From positions 1 to 64,000 of the forward strand of contig JABLUY010000149.1 in the NCBI GenBank assembly GCA_013306675.1: a stretch of DNA of 64,000 bases, read 5' to 3'. Both the position numbers and the translations under genes were made by a program. Of this stretch, positions 38,601-48,100 are shown in pieces. The stretch's first letter is position 1; every line of letters starts with the position of its first letter. Under the pieces are notes generated by a model. That model worked only from the letters and a program-made list of their open reading frames with translations. It made no database searches and was not told where the DNA came from. This DNA is from Thraustochytrium sp. TN22. Lineage: Eukaryota > Sar > Bigyra > Thraustochytrida > Thraustochytriidae.

Positions 38601-39840
38601 TATTCTGCTGCTCCAAAAGGGCGGCCGCGTCGCGTACCACGGGCCCGTGGCGGACATGCTGCCGTTCTTTGCGCGGTTCGCGGACGCCACGACGCCCGCA
38701 CCGCCCACCGGCACCTACGCCAATGTGAGCGTGTACGCACTGGAGCTGCTGCAGATCACCGAGGACGAGGGCAACGGCGGCAACGCGGAGGCCTCTTGGG
38801 CGTCGCGTTTTGCCGTGTCGCCGGAGCGCCAGCGCATCGATGCGCTCCTCGAGGACGACGTGGCCGCTGCCGCGACGGCAGGCCGCCCAAAGCTGGTCGC
38901 CGCGCCCGCAGCGTCTGCGCTGACGGCGCTCATCGCCGTCTGTGTGCGCTGGCAAAAGGCGTACTGGCGCGCCCCCGAGGTCACAGTCTTCCGCACCAAG
39001 CTCATCGTCTTCTCCATCTTCTTTTTCTCGCTCACGCTCTTCCAGAAGACCTCCATTGGCAATGTGGCCGAGGCGCAGTCCTACGCGGCCGTCTCCGCCT
39101 TTTCCTGCATTCTGGCCGGGTATCTGGTCATTCTCACGAGCATTGACCTCATGTTTCGGACCAAGGGCGTCTTTTTGCGTGAGCGCTCCACGGGTCAGTA
39201 CTCGACCGCCTCGTACGTGTTCGGCTCCGCTATCGTGGAGCTGCCATACCTCGCCGTGACAGCCCTCCTGGGTGCCGTTCCCTTCTGTTTCGTCATCGGC
39301 CTGCGCACCGATGCGGCCGGCTATTTTGCCGTCTTCGCCAACCTCTTTTGCTACCTCATCATGTGCGCCGCCATGAGCCACTTCATCGCGTCACTGCGCC
39401 CGGACATTTCTCGCGCGCTGCGGATCATCATGCTCTTCATGGCGCTCTTTGCGATCTTCAGCGGCTTTTTGGTCAGCAAGGACGAGGTTACTCCCGGGCT
39501 CTCCTGGATCTTCTCTGCCGTGCCGTTTTCCTACGCCGTGCGCGCCAACTGGCGCTCGCAGCTCTGGTGCGACTGCGTTGTCGACCTCGTCGCGCCCACG
39601 TGCAACGGCGGCCTCTCCTGCGATGCCGTCTGTGACAGCTCGCTGCCCGGCTGCGCGCTGCTCACCATCCCCATGGACTCTGGCATTGCTTACACCAACG
39701 TATGGGGCTTCATGCAGATCAATTTCGACATTGTCGATCGCGAGTGGTACTACGACTCCCTCATTCTCCTCGTCTTTGCCCTCGGCGACAAGATCCTCGA
39801 GTACATTGTTCTATCCCTCAAAACCCGCAATCGTAAATAA
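35680..39840 (+). CDS. Full-size PDR/ABCG transporter, array copy 4
   Basis: This 1,386-residue copy has Walker A of NBD1 from 126 and of NBD2 from 796, with GVSGGERKR and LSVGQ as signatures. The start is the ATG at 35680, and a second in-frame ATG follows three codons later. A Pro run in the linker before TMD1 (about residue 400) is specific to this copy. Two residues differ from otherwise invariant positions: the last helix of NBD2 reads LLLQKGGRVAY rather than LLMQKGG, and TMD2 starts FQKTSIGN instead of FRNTTxxN. The C-terminus is KTRNRK. It belongs with copies 1-3 by the YVGQLDEH block. Confidence 0.95.
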   Translation: MLGMEHGRDTRQQRNAEAPEAGLESDARLPQGVSLDKAAQHPSVVVQPPSAVLTPFPGEARWPVTVSFEHVRFTAKTSKRDTHIHTVATALRDTFTKCGKDAREEFHVLNDVSGTLRPGTSTLLIGAPGSGKSSLLKLLAGRLRPARGAKLEGKITFNGTPQQDLHMTRVATYVGQLDEHVPLQTVQQVFDFARDTSGSVEQFTRRGAKACDDTDEARHALDPATQDMLGALGLEHAKDTIIGNEQFRGVSGGERKRATLGEMLFGRHPVLLLDEISTGLDSVTTQSILHELTNSARLMQSTLLVSLLQPGPEVLELFDDLMLLSEGRILYHGPMSGAEAHFASLGFVRGAGRSLGDFLADLTSPRRARYYVGGPKAPAAGRRATTMELAAAAGSTSTPPPPPLAQTQREVVPPFYARRGGAPQVLSALHECRVVGRHQLAVWWAKKRIQLVLLLRITAIALLIGGIFHDRPILPETPTDLAWASNRIMVVFLMLYVIGTTSYEWLPHWVEERAVVYKQVDAGFMRPASFVVASFLTLLINITIEVLVVTGVLFRMTHLVDPNAPDATEVFGIYFALTLVSTIATFATAKTIIFSMPTLGSIMMAYAFTIAGCFVFFCGVLVPEQTLPVWLREFFWLSPTAYAMRAIAVAVFDSDTFGDRGQLALETFQIRPEREWIPIAIAYTLSFTVLMLLLQWVLLSYVRFGTASGRRDGAGAGWDDEEDLAEETKLEAKLATSEPAAPSAIDRLASSIPCPRVDFAFRDICYDVKVKRATTKRLLHRVTGTARAGRMCAIIGATGAGKTTLLNQLALRQRGTGTRTGDILLNGEVVTSQATYRRLLSFCEQEDLHCSYLTVREAVLFSARLRLPRDQSPDAVEAFADAVLEVLALAEIANHRIGVRGRGGLSVGQFKRLTVAVELAANPAILFLDEPTSGLDATAAEVTMRAVKRVCGAGRTVLCTIHQPSAEVFALFDDILLLQKGGRVAYHGPVADMLPFFARFADATTPAPPTGTYANVSVYALELLQITEDEGNGGNAEASWASRFAVSPERQRIDALLEDDVAAAATAGRPKLVAAPAASALTALIAVCVRWQKAYWRAPEVTVFRTKLIVFSIFFFSLTLFQKTSIGNVAEAQSYAAVSAFSCILAGYLVILTSIDLMFRTKGVFLRERSTGQYSTASYVFGSAIVELPYLAVTALLGAVPFCFVIGLRTDAAGYFAVFANLFCYLIMCAAMSHFIASLRPDISRALRIIMLFMALFAIFSGFLVSKDEVTPGLSWIFSAVPFSYAVRANWRSQLWCDCVVDLVAPTCNGGLSCDAVCDSSLPGCALLTIPMDSGIAYTNVWGFMQINFDIVDREWYYDSLILLVFALGDKILEYIVLSLKTRNRK

Positions 39841-40467
39841 TAATGCGCGATTTCGGCCCTCTCCGAGCGAGTCGGCCGGCCGTGCAATAACAAGAAACAA
39901 AAGTACCAGACAAAGAACAGGTCCTCGGATTCGCGGCTGGCTGCTCATCATCTGCCTCCGTGCTACCCCTGGGCGCAGCAGCCGGTTAGCAAAGATGACC
40001 CCTTCTGACCCTCCCTCACTGGCATTCACAGTCAGGCTATCCGTCTTTCTACCTTGCAAGGCCCGGGGCCGATCGGAGGTGTAGTACTGGGGAAATCGTT
40101 GCCGTTGCTGGTTGCTTCACTTCTGAGCTCATTGTCCGCGCCGGCAAGTTCGAGTTCAACTTCGCAGTGTGGTCCCGCGAGCACCCGGGGACCCTTCCTT
40201 GGCCGCAGTGGTGGTACCATGGTACCCCAGCACCATACATACACGCCAACCATGGACAGATCGGAGCGAATCGGAGGTGTAGCATCCGTGGAACCCGTAA
40301 AATCGCGGTCATTAGCGGTTTGCTGCAACAGTGCTTGATGTGGGAAGGCCCTTGCGCTGCTCATCGTGCTGCAGGGAGCAAGCCCCCCACCAGCCGACGT
40401 ACGCCACGCAGGCTCCAACGCCCCCGTCGCCTGAGCGGCCGACAAAGCCGCAACTCGAGAGTGCACA
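39841..40467. other. Spacer between transporter copies 4 and 5
   Basis: There is no gene in these 627 bases. The first part is AT-richer (3' UTR). A 14-base perfect palindrome GGTACCATGGTACC lies near 40213-40226, and GATCGGAGGTGTAG-like sequence occurs twice (near 40071 and 40270). Confidence 0.5.
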
Positions 40468-43400
40468 ATGATCGTGGACGTCGCCGAGCAGCCGCCGGCC
40501 TCGGTGCCACAGGATCAGCAGCAGGCTGCCTCACCCACGTCGCCCAAGCAGAGCGGCGGCACCAACGTGCATCCCGCCCCGACAACGACACCGGAAACGA
40601 CAACGAGCAAGGATGGCGGCAAGGAAGCCAACCTACCGAGCGTCGTGGTCCACGCGCCGAGCTGCGTGCTGACCCCTTTCAGGGGCGAGTCGCGCTGGCC
40701 CGTCGACGTGCGCTTCGAGAACGTCCGCTTCACGAGCAGGGTCTCCAAGCGCGACACCCATATCCACACGGTCGCCACGGCGCTCCGCGACTTCGCCGCC
40801 AAGCAGTGCTCCTTCTTCGACTATGAGACGCATATCGTGCTCGAGGACATCTCCGGCACGCTGCGCGCCGGCACCAGCACGCTGCTCATCGGCGCGCCAG
40901 GCAGCGGCAAGTCCAGCCTGCTCAAGCTGCTCGCCGGTCGTCTGCGGCCCGAGCGTGGCGCCAAGCTCGCCGGGGATGTGACCCTCAACGGGATGCAACA
41001 GGAGGACCTGCACATGACGCGCGTCGCAGCATACGTGAGCCAGCTCGACGAGCACCTGCCCCTCCAGAAAGTCCGCCAGGTCTTTGACTTTGCGCACGAC
41101 ACCATCGGCAGCGCGCAGCAGTTCACGCGCCGTGGCGCCAAGCCCTGCGATGATCTGGACGAGGCCCGCCGCGCGCTCGACCCAGCCACCGAGGACCTCC
41201 TCGCCGCGCTCGGCCTCGAGGGCGCCAAGAACACCATCATCGGCAACGCCATCTTCCGCGGCGTCTCGGGCGGCGAGCGCAAGCGCACCACCCTCGGCGA
41301 GATGCTCTTCGGCCGCCACCCGGTGCTCATGCTCGACGAAATCAGCACCGGCCTCGACAGCGTGACCACGCTGGAGCTTGCGCGACAGCTGACGGAGTCG
41401 GCGCGCCGGATGCAGTCGACGCTGCTGGTCTCGCTGCTGCAGCCGGGGCCCGAGGTGATCGAGTGCTTCGACGACCTGATGCTGCTGAGCGAGGGTCACA
41501 TCCTGTACCACGGGCCGGTGAGCGGCGTGGAGGAGTACTTTGCGTCGCTGGGTTTCGAGCGTGGCACCGGCCGCGGGCTCGGCGACTTCTTGGCAGATCT
41601 GACCACGCCTCGGCGCCTGCGTTACCTGACGCCGGGCCACGCGCGGCTCACGACGGGGGAGCTCGCTGCGCGCCACCGCAACGCTCCGGCGACCTCGACC
41701 CCAACCAAGAACGAGGCGGTCCCGGCGCCAGCGTTCTACGCGCGGCGTGGCTCGCCCCAGGTGCTGGACGCGTGGTCCGACTTTCGCGTGGTGATGCGGC
41801 AGCAGCTGTCGGTGTGGCGCGGCAAGGCGGTCCTGCAGGTGGGCCTCCTCATTCGCTCGCTGGTCCTGGCGCTGCTCACGGGAGGGCTCTTCTACGACGC
41901 GCCCCTGGGGCCCACCAACGCGACCGACATCGCGTGGGCGAGCATCCGCTACATGGCCATGTTTGTCATGCTCTTCAACATCTGTACGACCTCGTACGAG
42001 TGGCACCCGTTCTGGCTCGAAGAGCGCCCTGTCGTGTACAAGCAGGTGGACTCGGGCTTCATGCGGCCTTCCACCTTCATCTTCGCGAGCTTCTGCACGC
42101 TGCTGCTCAACATCGTGCCGGACGTACTGGTGACCACGGGCGTCATCTTCCCCATGATCCGCTTCGTGGACCTGGGCGCGCCCGACGCCGCGCAGGTTTT
42201 CTTCCTCTTCTTTACCATCACGCTGGTGTCCAGCATCGCATCCTTCACGACCGCGCGCGCCATCAACTACGCCGTACCCACGGTTGGCATGGCCATGGTG
42301 GTGCATGCCTTTGTCATCGCGGGTGTCTTTTGCTTCTTTTGCGGCGTCTTCGTACCAGAAGACACGCTCCCGGTCTGGCTCGTCTGGATCATGTGGATCT
42401 CGCCCACCAGCTTCGCGGTGCGCGCCTTGTCCATCACCGTCTTCGACAGCGACTCCTTTGGTGCACGCGGCCAGCTCGCGCTCGAGGCGTTCGAGGTCCG
42501 TCCCGAGCGCAAGTGGATTCCGATCGCCTTCGCCTACATGCTGGCCTTCACCGTGCTCATGCTCGGCGCGCAGTGGCTGCTCCTCACCTACGTGCGCTTC
42601 GGCGCCACCAGCGGCCGCCGCGACGGCGGCTGGGGGGACCAGGAGGAAGAGGAGGAGGAGCTTGCCGAAGGGGCAGACGCGGAGACGGGCGCCGCGGGTA
42701 CTACGGCCATGGACAAGCTTGCCAACAGCATCCCATGCCCGCGCGTCGACTTCGCCTTTCGCGACATTTGCTACGACGTCAAGGTCAAGGGAAAGCCCAA
42801 GCGCCTGCTGCACAGCGTCACCGGGACGGCGCGCGCCGGCCGCATGTGCGCCATCATCGGCGCCACAGGCGCCGGTAAGACCACGCTCTTGAACCAGCTC
42901 GCGTTGCGCCAGCGCGGCGCCGGCACGCGGACGGGTGACATCCTGCTCAATGGCGAGGTCGTCACGAGCCAGGGCACCTACCGCCGCCTGCTCAGCTTCT
43001 GCGAGCAGGATGACATGCACTGCGCCTACTTGACGGTGCGTGAGGCCGTGCTCTTCTCAGCGCGCCTGCGCTTGCCTCGCGACCAGAGTCCCGATGCTGT
43101 CGAGGCCTTCACGGACGCCGTGCTCGAGGTCCTGGTGCTGCGCGAGATTGCCAACCACCGCATCGGCGAGCGAGGCCGCAACGGGCTCTCGGTGGGCCAG
43201 TTCAAGCGCCTCTCGGTCGCTGTCGAGCTCGCGGCCAACCCGTCCATTCTCTTCTTGGACGAGCCCACCTCGGGCCTCGACGCCACGGCCGCCGAGGTCA
43301 CCATGCGCGCCGTCAAGCGCGTCTGCAGTGCCGGCCGCACTGTCTTGTGCACGATCCACCAGCCGAGCGCCGAAGTCTTTGCGCTCTTCGATGACATCCT

Positions 43401-44655
43401 GCTCATGCAAAAGGGCGGCCGCGTCGCGTACCACGGACCCGTGGCGGACATGCTGCCGTTCTTTGCGCGGTACGCGGATGCCACAACCCCGCCGCCGCCC
43501 GAGGGCGCCCACGCCAACGTGAGCGTGTACGCGCTTGAGCTGCTGCAGGGCGTCGAGGAGGAGGGCTCGGATGCCACCGATGCCCCCAACGAAGACGCCG
43601 CCGAAGGGTCCTGGGCCGCGCGCTTCGCCGGGTCGCCGGAGAGCCAGCGGGTGCTGGCGCAGATTGAGAATGACGCGGCGGCCCAGGCCCAGGCCCAGGC
43701 GAAGCTGCGCGTCGCGCCTGCGGCCGCGCCGCTGACGGCGCTGCTCGCGGTCTGTGCGCGCTGGCGCCAGGCGCTCTGGCGCGCGCCAGACATCGCCATC
43801 CTGCGCAGTGTACTGGTCTTCTTCTCCATGTTCTTCTTCGCGCTCACGCTGTTCCGCAACACAACCCTCGAGGCCATCGCCGAGGTGCAGTCCTACGCGG
43901 CGGTCTCGGCCTTTGCCGTCCTCATGTCTGGCTACCTGGTTAGCCTCTTCAGCCTGGACCTCATGTTCCGCACCAAGGGCGTCTTTTTGCGCGAGCGCTC
44001 CGTGCAGCAGTACTCGGTGCTCTCCTACGCGCTTGGCGCGGCACTTGCGGAGCTGCCCTACATCGTCTTTGACGCCTTTGTCTGCGCCGTGCCCTTTTAT
44101 TTCATCATTGGCATCCGCTCCGACGCCGAGGGCTTCGTCTCGCTCGCAATCGTCCTGCTCTGCTTCTTCATCGAGTGCGCGGCGCTTGCGCACTACCTCG
44201 CGGCTGGTATGCCCAATCTTACGATCGCACTGACAGCGCAACTGGGCTTCATCGCCATTCTCGCGCTTTACGGCGGCTTCATGACCACCGAGGGCAACAC
44301 CCCGGACGCGCTTGCCTGGATCTACAAGGCCGTGCCCTTTTCCTACTCCTTCTCCGCGCTCCTTCGCTCGCAGCTTTACTGCGACTGCTCCGTCGACCTC
44401 CTCACGCGCACTTGCAACGGCGGCTTCTCCTGCGACGCGGTCTGCGACCTCTCGCTGCCGGGCTGCGACATCTTTTCCGTCCACGTCGACTCCGAGGGCG
44501 GCCTGGTCTACACCAACGTCTGGGGTTACGTGCAGACCAACTTCGACGTGAACGACCGCCCCTGGTACGTCGACGCGCTCATCCCGCTCGTCTTCGCGCT
44601 CGCCACCAAGCTCACCGAGGTCCTCATCCTCCAGCTCTCCACCCGTTCGACCTGA
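40468..44655 (+). CDS. Full-size PDR/ABCG transporter, array copy 5
   Basis: This 1,395-residue transporter is the first of the second subgroup (copies 5-7), recognised by YVSQLDEH after NBD1, RFENVRFT before it, and LYCDC in the last extracellular loop. Walker A motifs start at 142 and 798. The N-terminal 57 residues are Pro/Thr/Gln-rich and unrelated to copy 6. From residue 58 on, sequence is almost identical to copy 6 for about 397 residues, at DNA level too (40639-41828 against 45343-46532). The linker before NBD2 is very acidic (a run of Glu). NBD2 carries RGRNGLSVGQ, with Asn where most copies have Gly. Confidence 0.95.
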   Translation: MIVDVAEQPPASVPQDQQQAASPTSPKQSGGTNVHPAPTTTPETTTSKDGGKEANLPSVVVHAPSCVLTPFRGESRWPVDVRFENVRFTSRVSKRDTHIHTVATALRDFAAKQCSFFDYETHIVLEDISGTLRAGTSTLLIGAPGSGKSSLLKLLAGRLRPERGAKLAGDVTLNGMQQEDLHMTRVAAYVSQLDEHLPLQKVRQVFDFAHDTIGSAQQFTRRGAKPCDDLDEARRALDPATEDLLAALGLEGAKNTIIGNAIFRGVSGGERKRTTLGEMLFGRHPVLMLDEISTGLDSVTTLELARQLTESARRMQSTLLVSLLQPGPEVIECFDDLMLLSEGHILYHGPVSGVEEYFASLGFERGTGRGLGDFLADLTTPRRLRYLTPGHARLTTGELAARHRNAPATSTPTKNEAVPAPAFYARRGSPQVLDAWSDFRVVMRQQLSVWRGKAVLQVGLLIRSLVLALLTGGLFYDAPLGPTNATDIAWASIRYMAMFVMLFNICTTSYEWHPFWLEERPVVYKQVDSGFMRPSTFIFASFCTLLLNIVPDVLVTTGVIFPMIRFVDLGAPDAAQVFFLFFTITLVSSIASFTTARAINYAVPTVGMAMVVHAFVIAGVFCFFCGVFVPEDTLPVWLVWIMWISPTSFAVRALSITVFDSDSFGARGQLALEAFEVRPERKWIPIAFAYMLAFTVLMLGAQWLLLTYVRFGATSGRRDGGWGDQEEEEEELAEGADAETGAAGTTAMDKLANSIPCPRVDFAFRDICYDVKVKGKPKRLLHSVTGTARAGRMCAIIGATGAGKTTLLNQLALRQRGAGTRTGDILLNGEVVTSQGTYRRLLSFCEQDDMHCAYLTVREAVLFSARLRLPRDQSPDAVEAFTDAVLEVLVLREIANHRIGERGRNGLSVGQFKRLSVAVELAANPSILFLDEPTSGLDATAAEVTMRAVKRVCSAGRTVLCTIHQPSAEVFALFDDILLMQKGGRVAYHGPVADMLPFFARYADATTPPPPEGAHANVSVYALELLQGVEEEGSDATDAPNEDAAEGSWAARFAGSPESQRVLAQIENDAAAQAQAQAKLRVAPAAAPLTALLAVCARWRQALWRAPDIAILRSVLVFFSMFFFALTLFRNTTLEAIAEVQSYAAVSAFAVLMSGYLVSLFSLDLMFRTKGVFLRERSVQQYSVLSYALGAALAELPYIVFDAFVCAVPFYFIIGIRSDAEGFVSLAIVLLCFFIECAALAHYLAAGMPNLTIALTAQLGFIAILALYGGFMTTEGNTPDALAWIYKAVPFSYSFSALLRSQLYCDCSVDLLTRTCNGGFSCDAVCDLSLPGCDIFSVHVDSEGGLVYTNVWGYVQTNFDVNDRPWYVDALIPLVFALATKLTEVLILQLSTRST
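40639..41828. repeat. 1.19-kb near-identical block, member A
   Basis: This part of transporter copy 5 matches 45343-46532 in copy 6 almost base for base, silent positions included, apart from one patch near 40975-41030 and scattered single differences. Both edges are abrupt. Confidence 0.88.
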
Positions 44656-45180
44656 CCCAAGAGCACGCGCCACCAGCGAGCCGGCTCGCTAGCTACAGCT
44701 CATCACATACATCTTCTCTTTGCCCCGCCCAAGCTCATCCTCTTGCGCCGCCTGCCCGGCCCCGCGTCGTGCTTCATGTCCTTCCTCGCCCTCCGCGAGC
44801 CTCCAGTGCCTCGCACGAACGAACTCGGCGAACTCGGAACTTGGCCTATGTACCCGGACACCCCGGAGCAACCTTGCAGTGCTTGCACCTGAGTCACTCA
44901 TCGGTCTCTGATCTGCCTGTCTGAGTGAACTTCAAGTTCTACCAATGCCGCGCGTGCCGTTGCCCGAAACTGGCGCGCCCCAACTTCAAGTTCAACTTCA
45001 AGTTCGAGTCACAAGCGCGACCTCGCGGCGCCCACTCGCTCGCTGCACGGCGCCGCGCCGGCCGCCAGACCAGGTTCTCGTCCGCGCGCCGCGCCCGCGC
45101 GCGGCCGGGGCCCTGTCGCGCAGCAGCGTCGAGGGAAGGAGTCGGGAGGGAGCGGGGAAGGCCCGCCCGAGCCTGCCGCG
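44656..45180. other. Spacer between transporter copies 5 and 6
   Basis: This is the shortest gap in the array (525 bases). No gene is seen. It contains three copies of AACTTCAAGTT (44928, 44982, 44994) about 180-250 bases before the copy 6 start. Confidence 0.5.
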
Positions 45181-48100
45181 ATGCCGAAGCTGCCGCAGGA
45201 CGGCAGCTCGTCGGCGCCGCCCGAGCAGAGCCTGAGCGAACTGGGGGCCAGCGTGCACCCCTTCGCGGCGGCGGACGGCAAGGCGGCCTTGGGCGGCAAA
45301 GGGGCCGGCCTCGGTGGCAACGGAGACCGTCTCTCGACGCCCAGCGTCGTGGTCCACGCGCCGAGCTGCGTGCTGGCCCCTTTCAGGGGCGAGTCGCGCT
45401 GGCCCGTCGACGTGCGCTTCGAGAACGTCCGCTTCACGAGCAGGGTCTCCAAGCGCGACACCCATATCCACACGGTCGCCACGGCGCTCCGCGACTTCGC
45501 CGCCAAGCAGTGCTCCTTCTTCGACTATGAGACGCACATCGTGCTCGAGGACATCTCCGGCACGCTGCGCGCCGGCACCAGCACGCTGCTCATCGGCGCG
45601 CCAGGCAGCGGCAAGTCCAGCCTGCTCAAGCTGCTCGCCGGTCGTCTGCAGCCCGAGCGTGGCGCCAAGCTCGCCGGCGCTGTCACCTTTAACGACACGC
45701 CGCAGGAGAACCTGCACATGTCGCGCGTCGCAGCATACGTGAGCCAGCTCGACGAGCACCTGCCCCTCCAGACAGTCCGCCAGGTCTTTGACTTTGCGCG
45801 CAACACCATCGGCAGCGCGCAGCAGTTCACGCGCCGTGGCGCCAAGGCCTGCGATGATCTGGACGAGGCCCGCCGCGCGCTCGACCCAGCCACCGAGGAC
45901 CTCCTCGCCGCGCTCGGCCTCGAGGGCGCCAAGAACACCATCATCGGCAACGCCATCTTCCGCGGCGTCTCGGGCGGCGAGCGCAAGCGCACCACCCTGG
46001 GCGAGATGCTCTTCGGCCGCCACCCGGTGCTCATGCTCGACGAAGTCAGCACCGGCCTCGACAGCGTGACCACGCTGGAGATTGCGCGGCAGCTGACGGA
46101 GTCGGCGCGCCAGATGCAGTCGACGCTGCTGGTCTCGCTGCTGCAGCCCGGGCCCGAGGTGATCGAGTGCTTCGACGACCTGATGCTGCTGAGCGAGGGT
46201 CACATCCTGTACCACGGGCCGGTGAGCGGCGTGGAGGAGTACTTTGCGTCGCTGGGGTTCGAGCGTGGCGCCGGCCGCGGGCTCGGCGACTTCTTGGCAG
46301 ATCTGACCACGCCTCGGCGCCTGCGTTACCTGACGCCGGGCCACGCGCGGCTCACGACGGGTGAGCTCGCTGCGCGCCACCGCAACGCTCCGGCGACCTC
46401 GACCTCAACCAAGAACGAGGCGGTCCCGGCGCCAGCGTTCTACACGCGGCGTGGCTCGCCCCAGGTGCTGGACGCGTGGTCCGACTTTCGCGTGGTGATG
46501 CGGCAGCAGCTGTCGGTGTGGCGCGGCAAGGCGATCCTCCAGGCCAGCCTCCTCTTCCGGTCCTTCATCTTGGCGATGCTCACGGGCGGACTCTTCTACG
46601 ACGCGCCGCTGGCGCCCAGAAACGCGACGGACATCGCATGGGCCGGCATCCGCTTCATGGCCATGTTCGTCATGCTCTTCATCATCGTGAGCACCTCGTA
46701 CGAGTGGCACCCGTTCTGGCTCGAGGAGCGCCCGGTCATCTACAAGCAGATCGACGCCGGCTTCATGCGGCCGTCCACCTTTGTCTTCGCGAGCTTCTGC
46801 ACGCTGCTGCTCAACATCGTGCCGGACGTCCTGGTGACCACGGGCGTCATCTTCCCCATGATCCGCTTCGTGGACCTGGGCGCGCCCGACGCCGCGCAGG
46901 TCTTTTTATTGTTCTTTGCCATCACGCTGGTGTCGAGCGTCGCCGCCTTTGTCACCGCGCGCGCCATCAACTACGCCGTGCCCTCAGTCGGCCTGGCCAT
47001 GGTCGGGCATGCCTTCGTCCTCGGCGGCGTCTTCGCCTTCTTCTCTGGCGTCTTCATTCCGGAGAAGACGCTCCCGGCCTGGCTGGTCTGGATCATGTGG
47101 ATCTCGCCCCTGAGCTACGCGGTACGAGCGCTGGCCATCGCCGTCTTCGACAGCGACTCCTTTGGCACGCGCGGTGTGCTCGCGCTGGAGGCCTTTCAGA
47201 TGCGCTCCGGCCGCGAGTGGATCCCGATCGCCTTTGCCTACATGCTGGCCTTTACCGCGCTCATGCTCCTCGTGCAGTGGCTGCTCCTTGTGTACGTGCG
47301 CTTCGGCGCCACGAGCGGCCGCCGCGACGGTAGCAGCGGCGACGGCGACCTGGAAGCGGAGGAGAAGGAGCTCGACGAGGCGGCGGGCAGCAACGGCACG
47401 GCCATCGACAAGCTGGCCAACAGCATCCCGTGCCCGCGCGTTGACTTTGCCTTCCGCGACATTTACTTCGACGTCAAGGTCCAGGGCAGGCCCAAGCGCC
47501 TGCTGCATGGCATCACCGGGACGGCGCGCGCCGGCCGTATGTGCGCCATCATCGGCGCCACGGGCGCCGGCAAGACCACGCTCTTGAACCAGCTCGCGTT
47601 GCGCCAGCGCGGCGCCGGCACGCGAACCGGTGACCTCCTGCTCAACGGCGAGGTCGTCACGGACAAGACCACCTACCGCCGCCTGCTCAGCTTCTGCGAG
47701 CAGGAAGACCTGCACTGCGCCTACCTGACGGTGCGTGAGGCCGTGCTCTTCTCGGCTCGCCTGCGCCTGCCGCGCGACCAGTCTCCTGCGGACATCGAGG
47801 CCTTCGCGGACGCCGTCATGGAGGTGCTGGCGCTCCAGGATCTCGGCGAGCATCGCATCGGCGTCCGCGGCCGCGGCGGCCTCTCCGTGGGCCAATTCAA
47901 GCGCCTCACTGTAGCAGTCGAGCTCGCCGCCAACCCGGCCATCCTCTTCCTGGACGAGCCCACCTCGGGCCTGGATGCCACCGCAGCCGAGGTCACCATG
48001 GGCGCCGTCAAGCGCGTCTGCAGCGCCGGTCGCACGGTGCTGTGCACGATTCACCAGCCGAGCGCCGAGGTCTTTGCGCTCTTCGACGACATCCTCCTGC

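Noticed and set aside
35200-39381. Minus-strand open frame of about 1,390 codons opposite transporter copy 4 (similar ones opposite copies 3, 5, 6, 7)
   Set aside because: Such antisense frames follow from the strong G/C third-position bias of the transporter codons. The translations are His/Arg/Glu-rich, have no known domain, and repeat for every paralogue.
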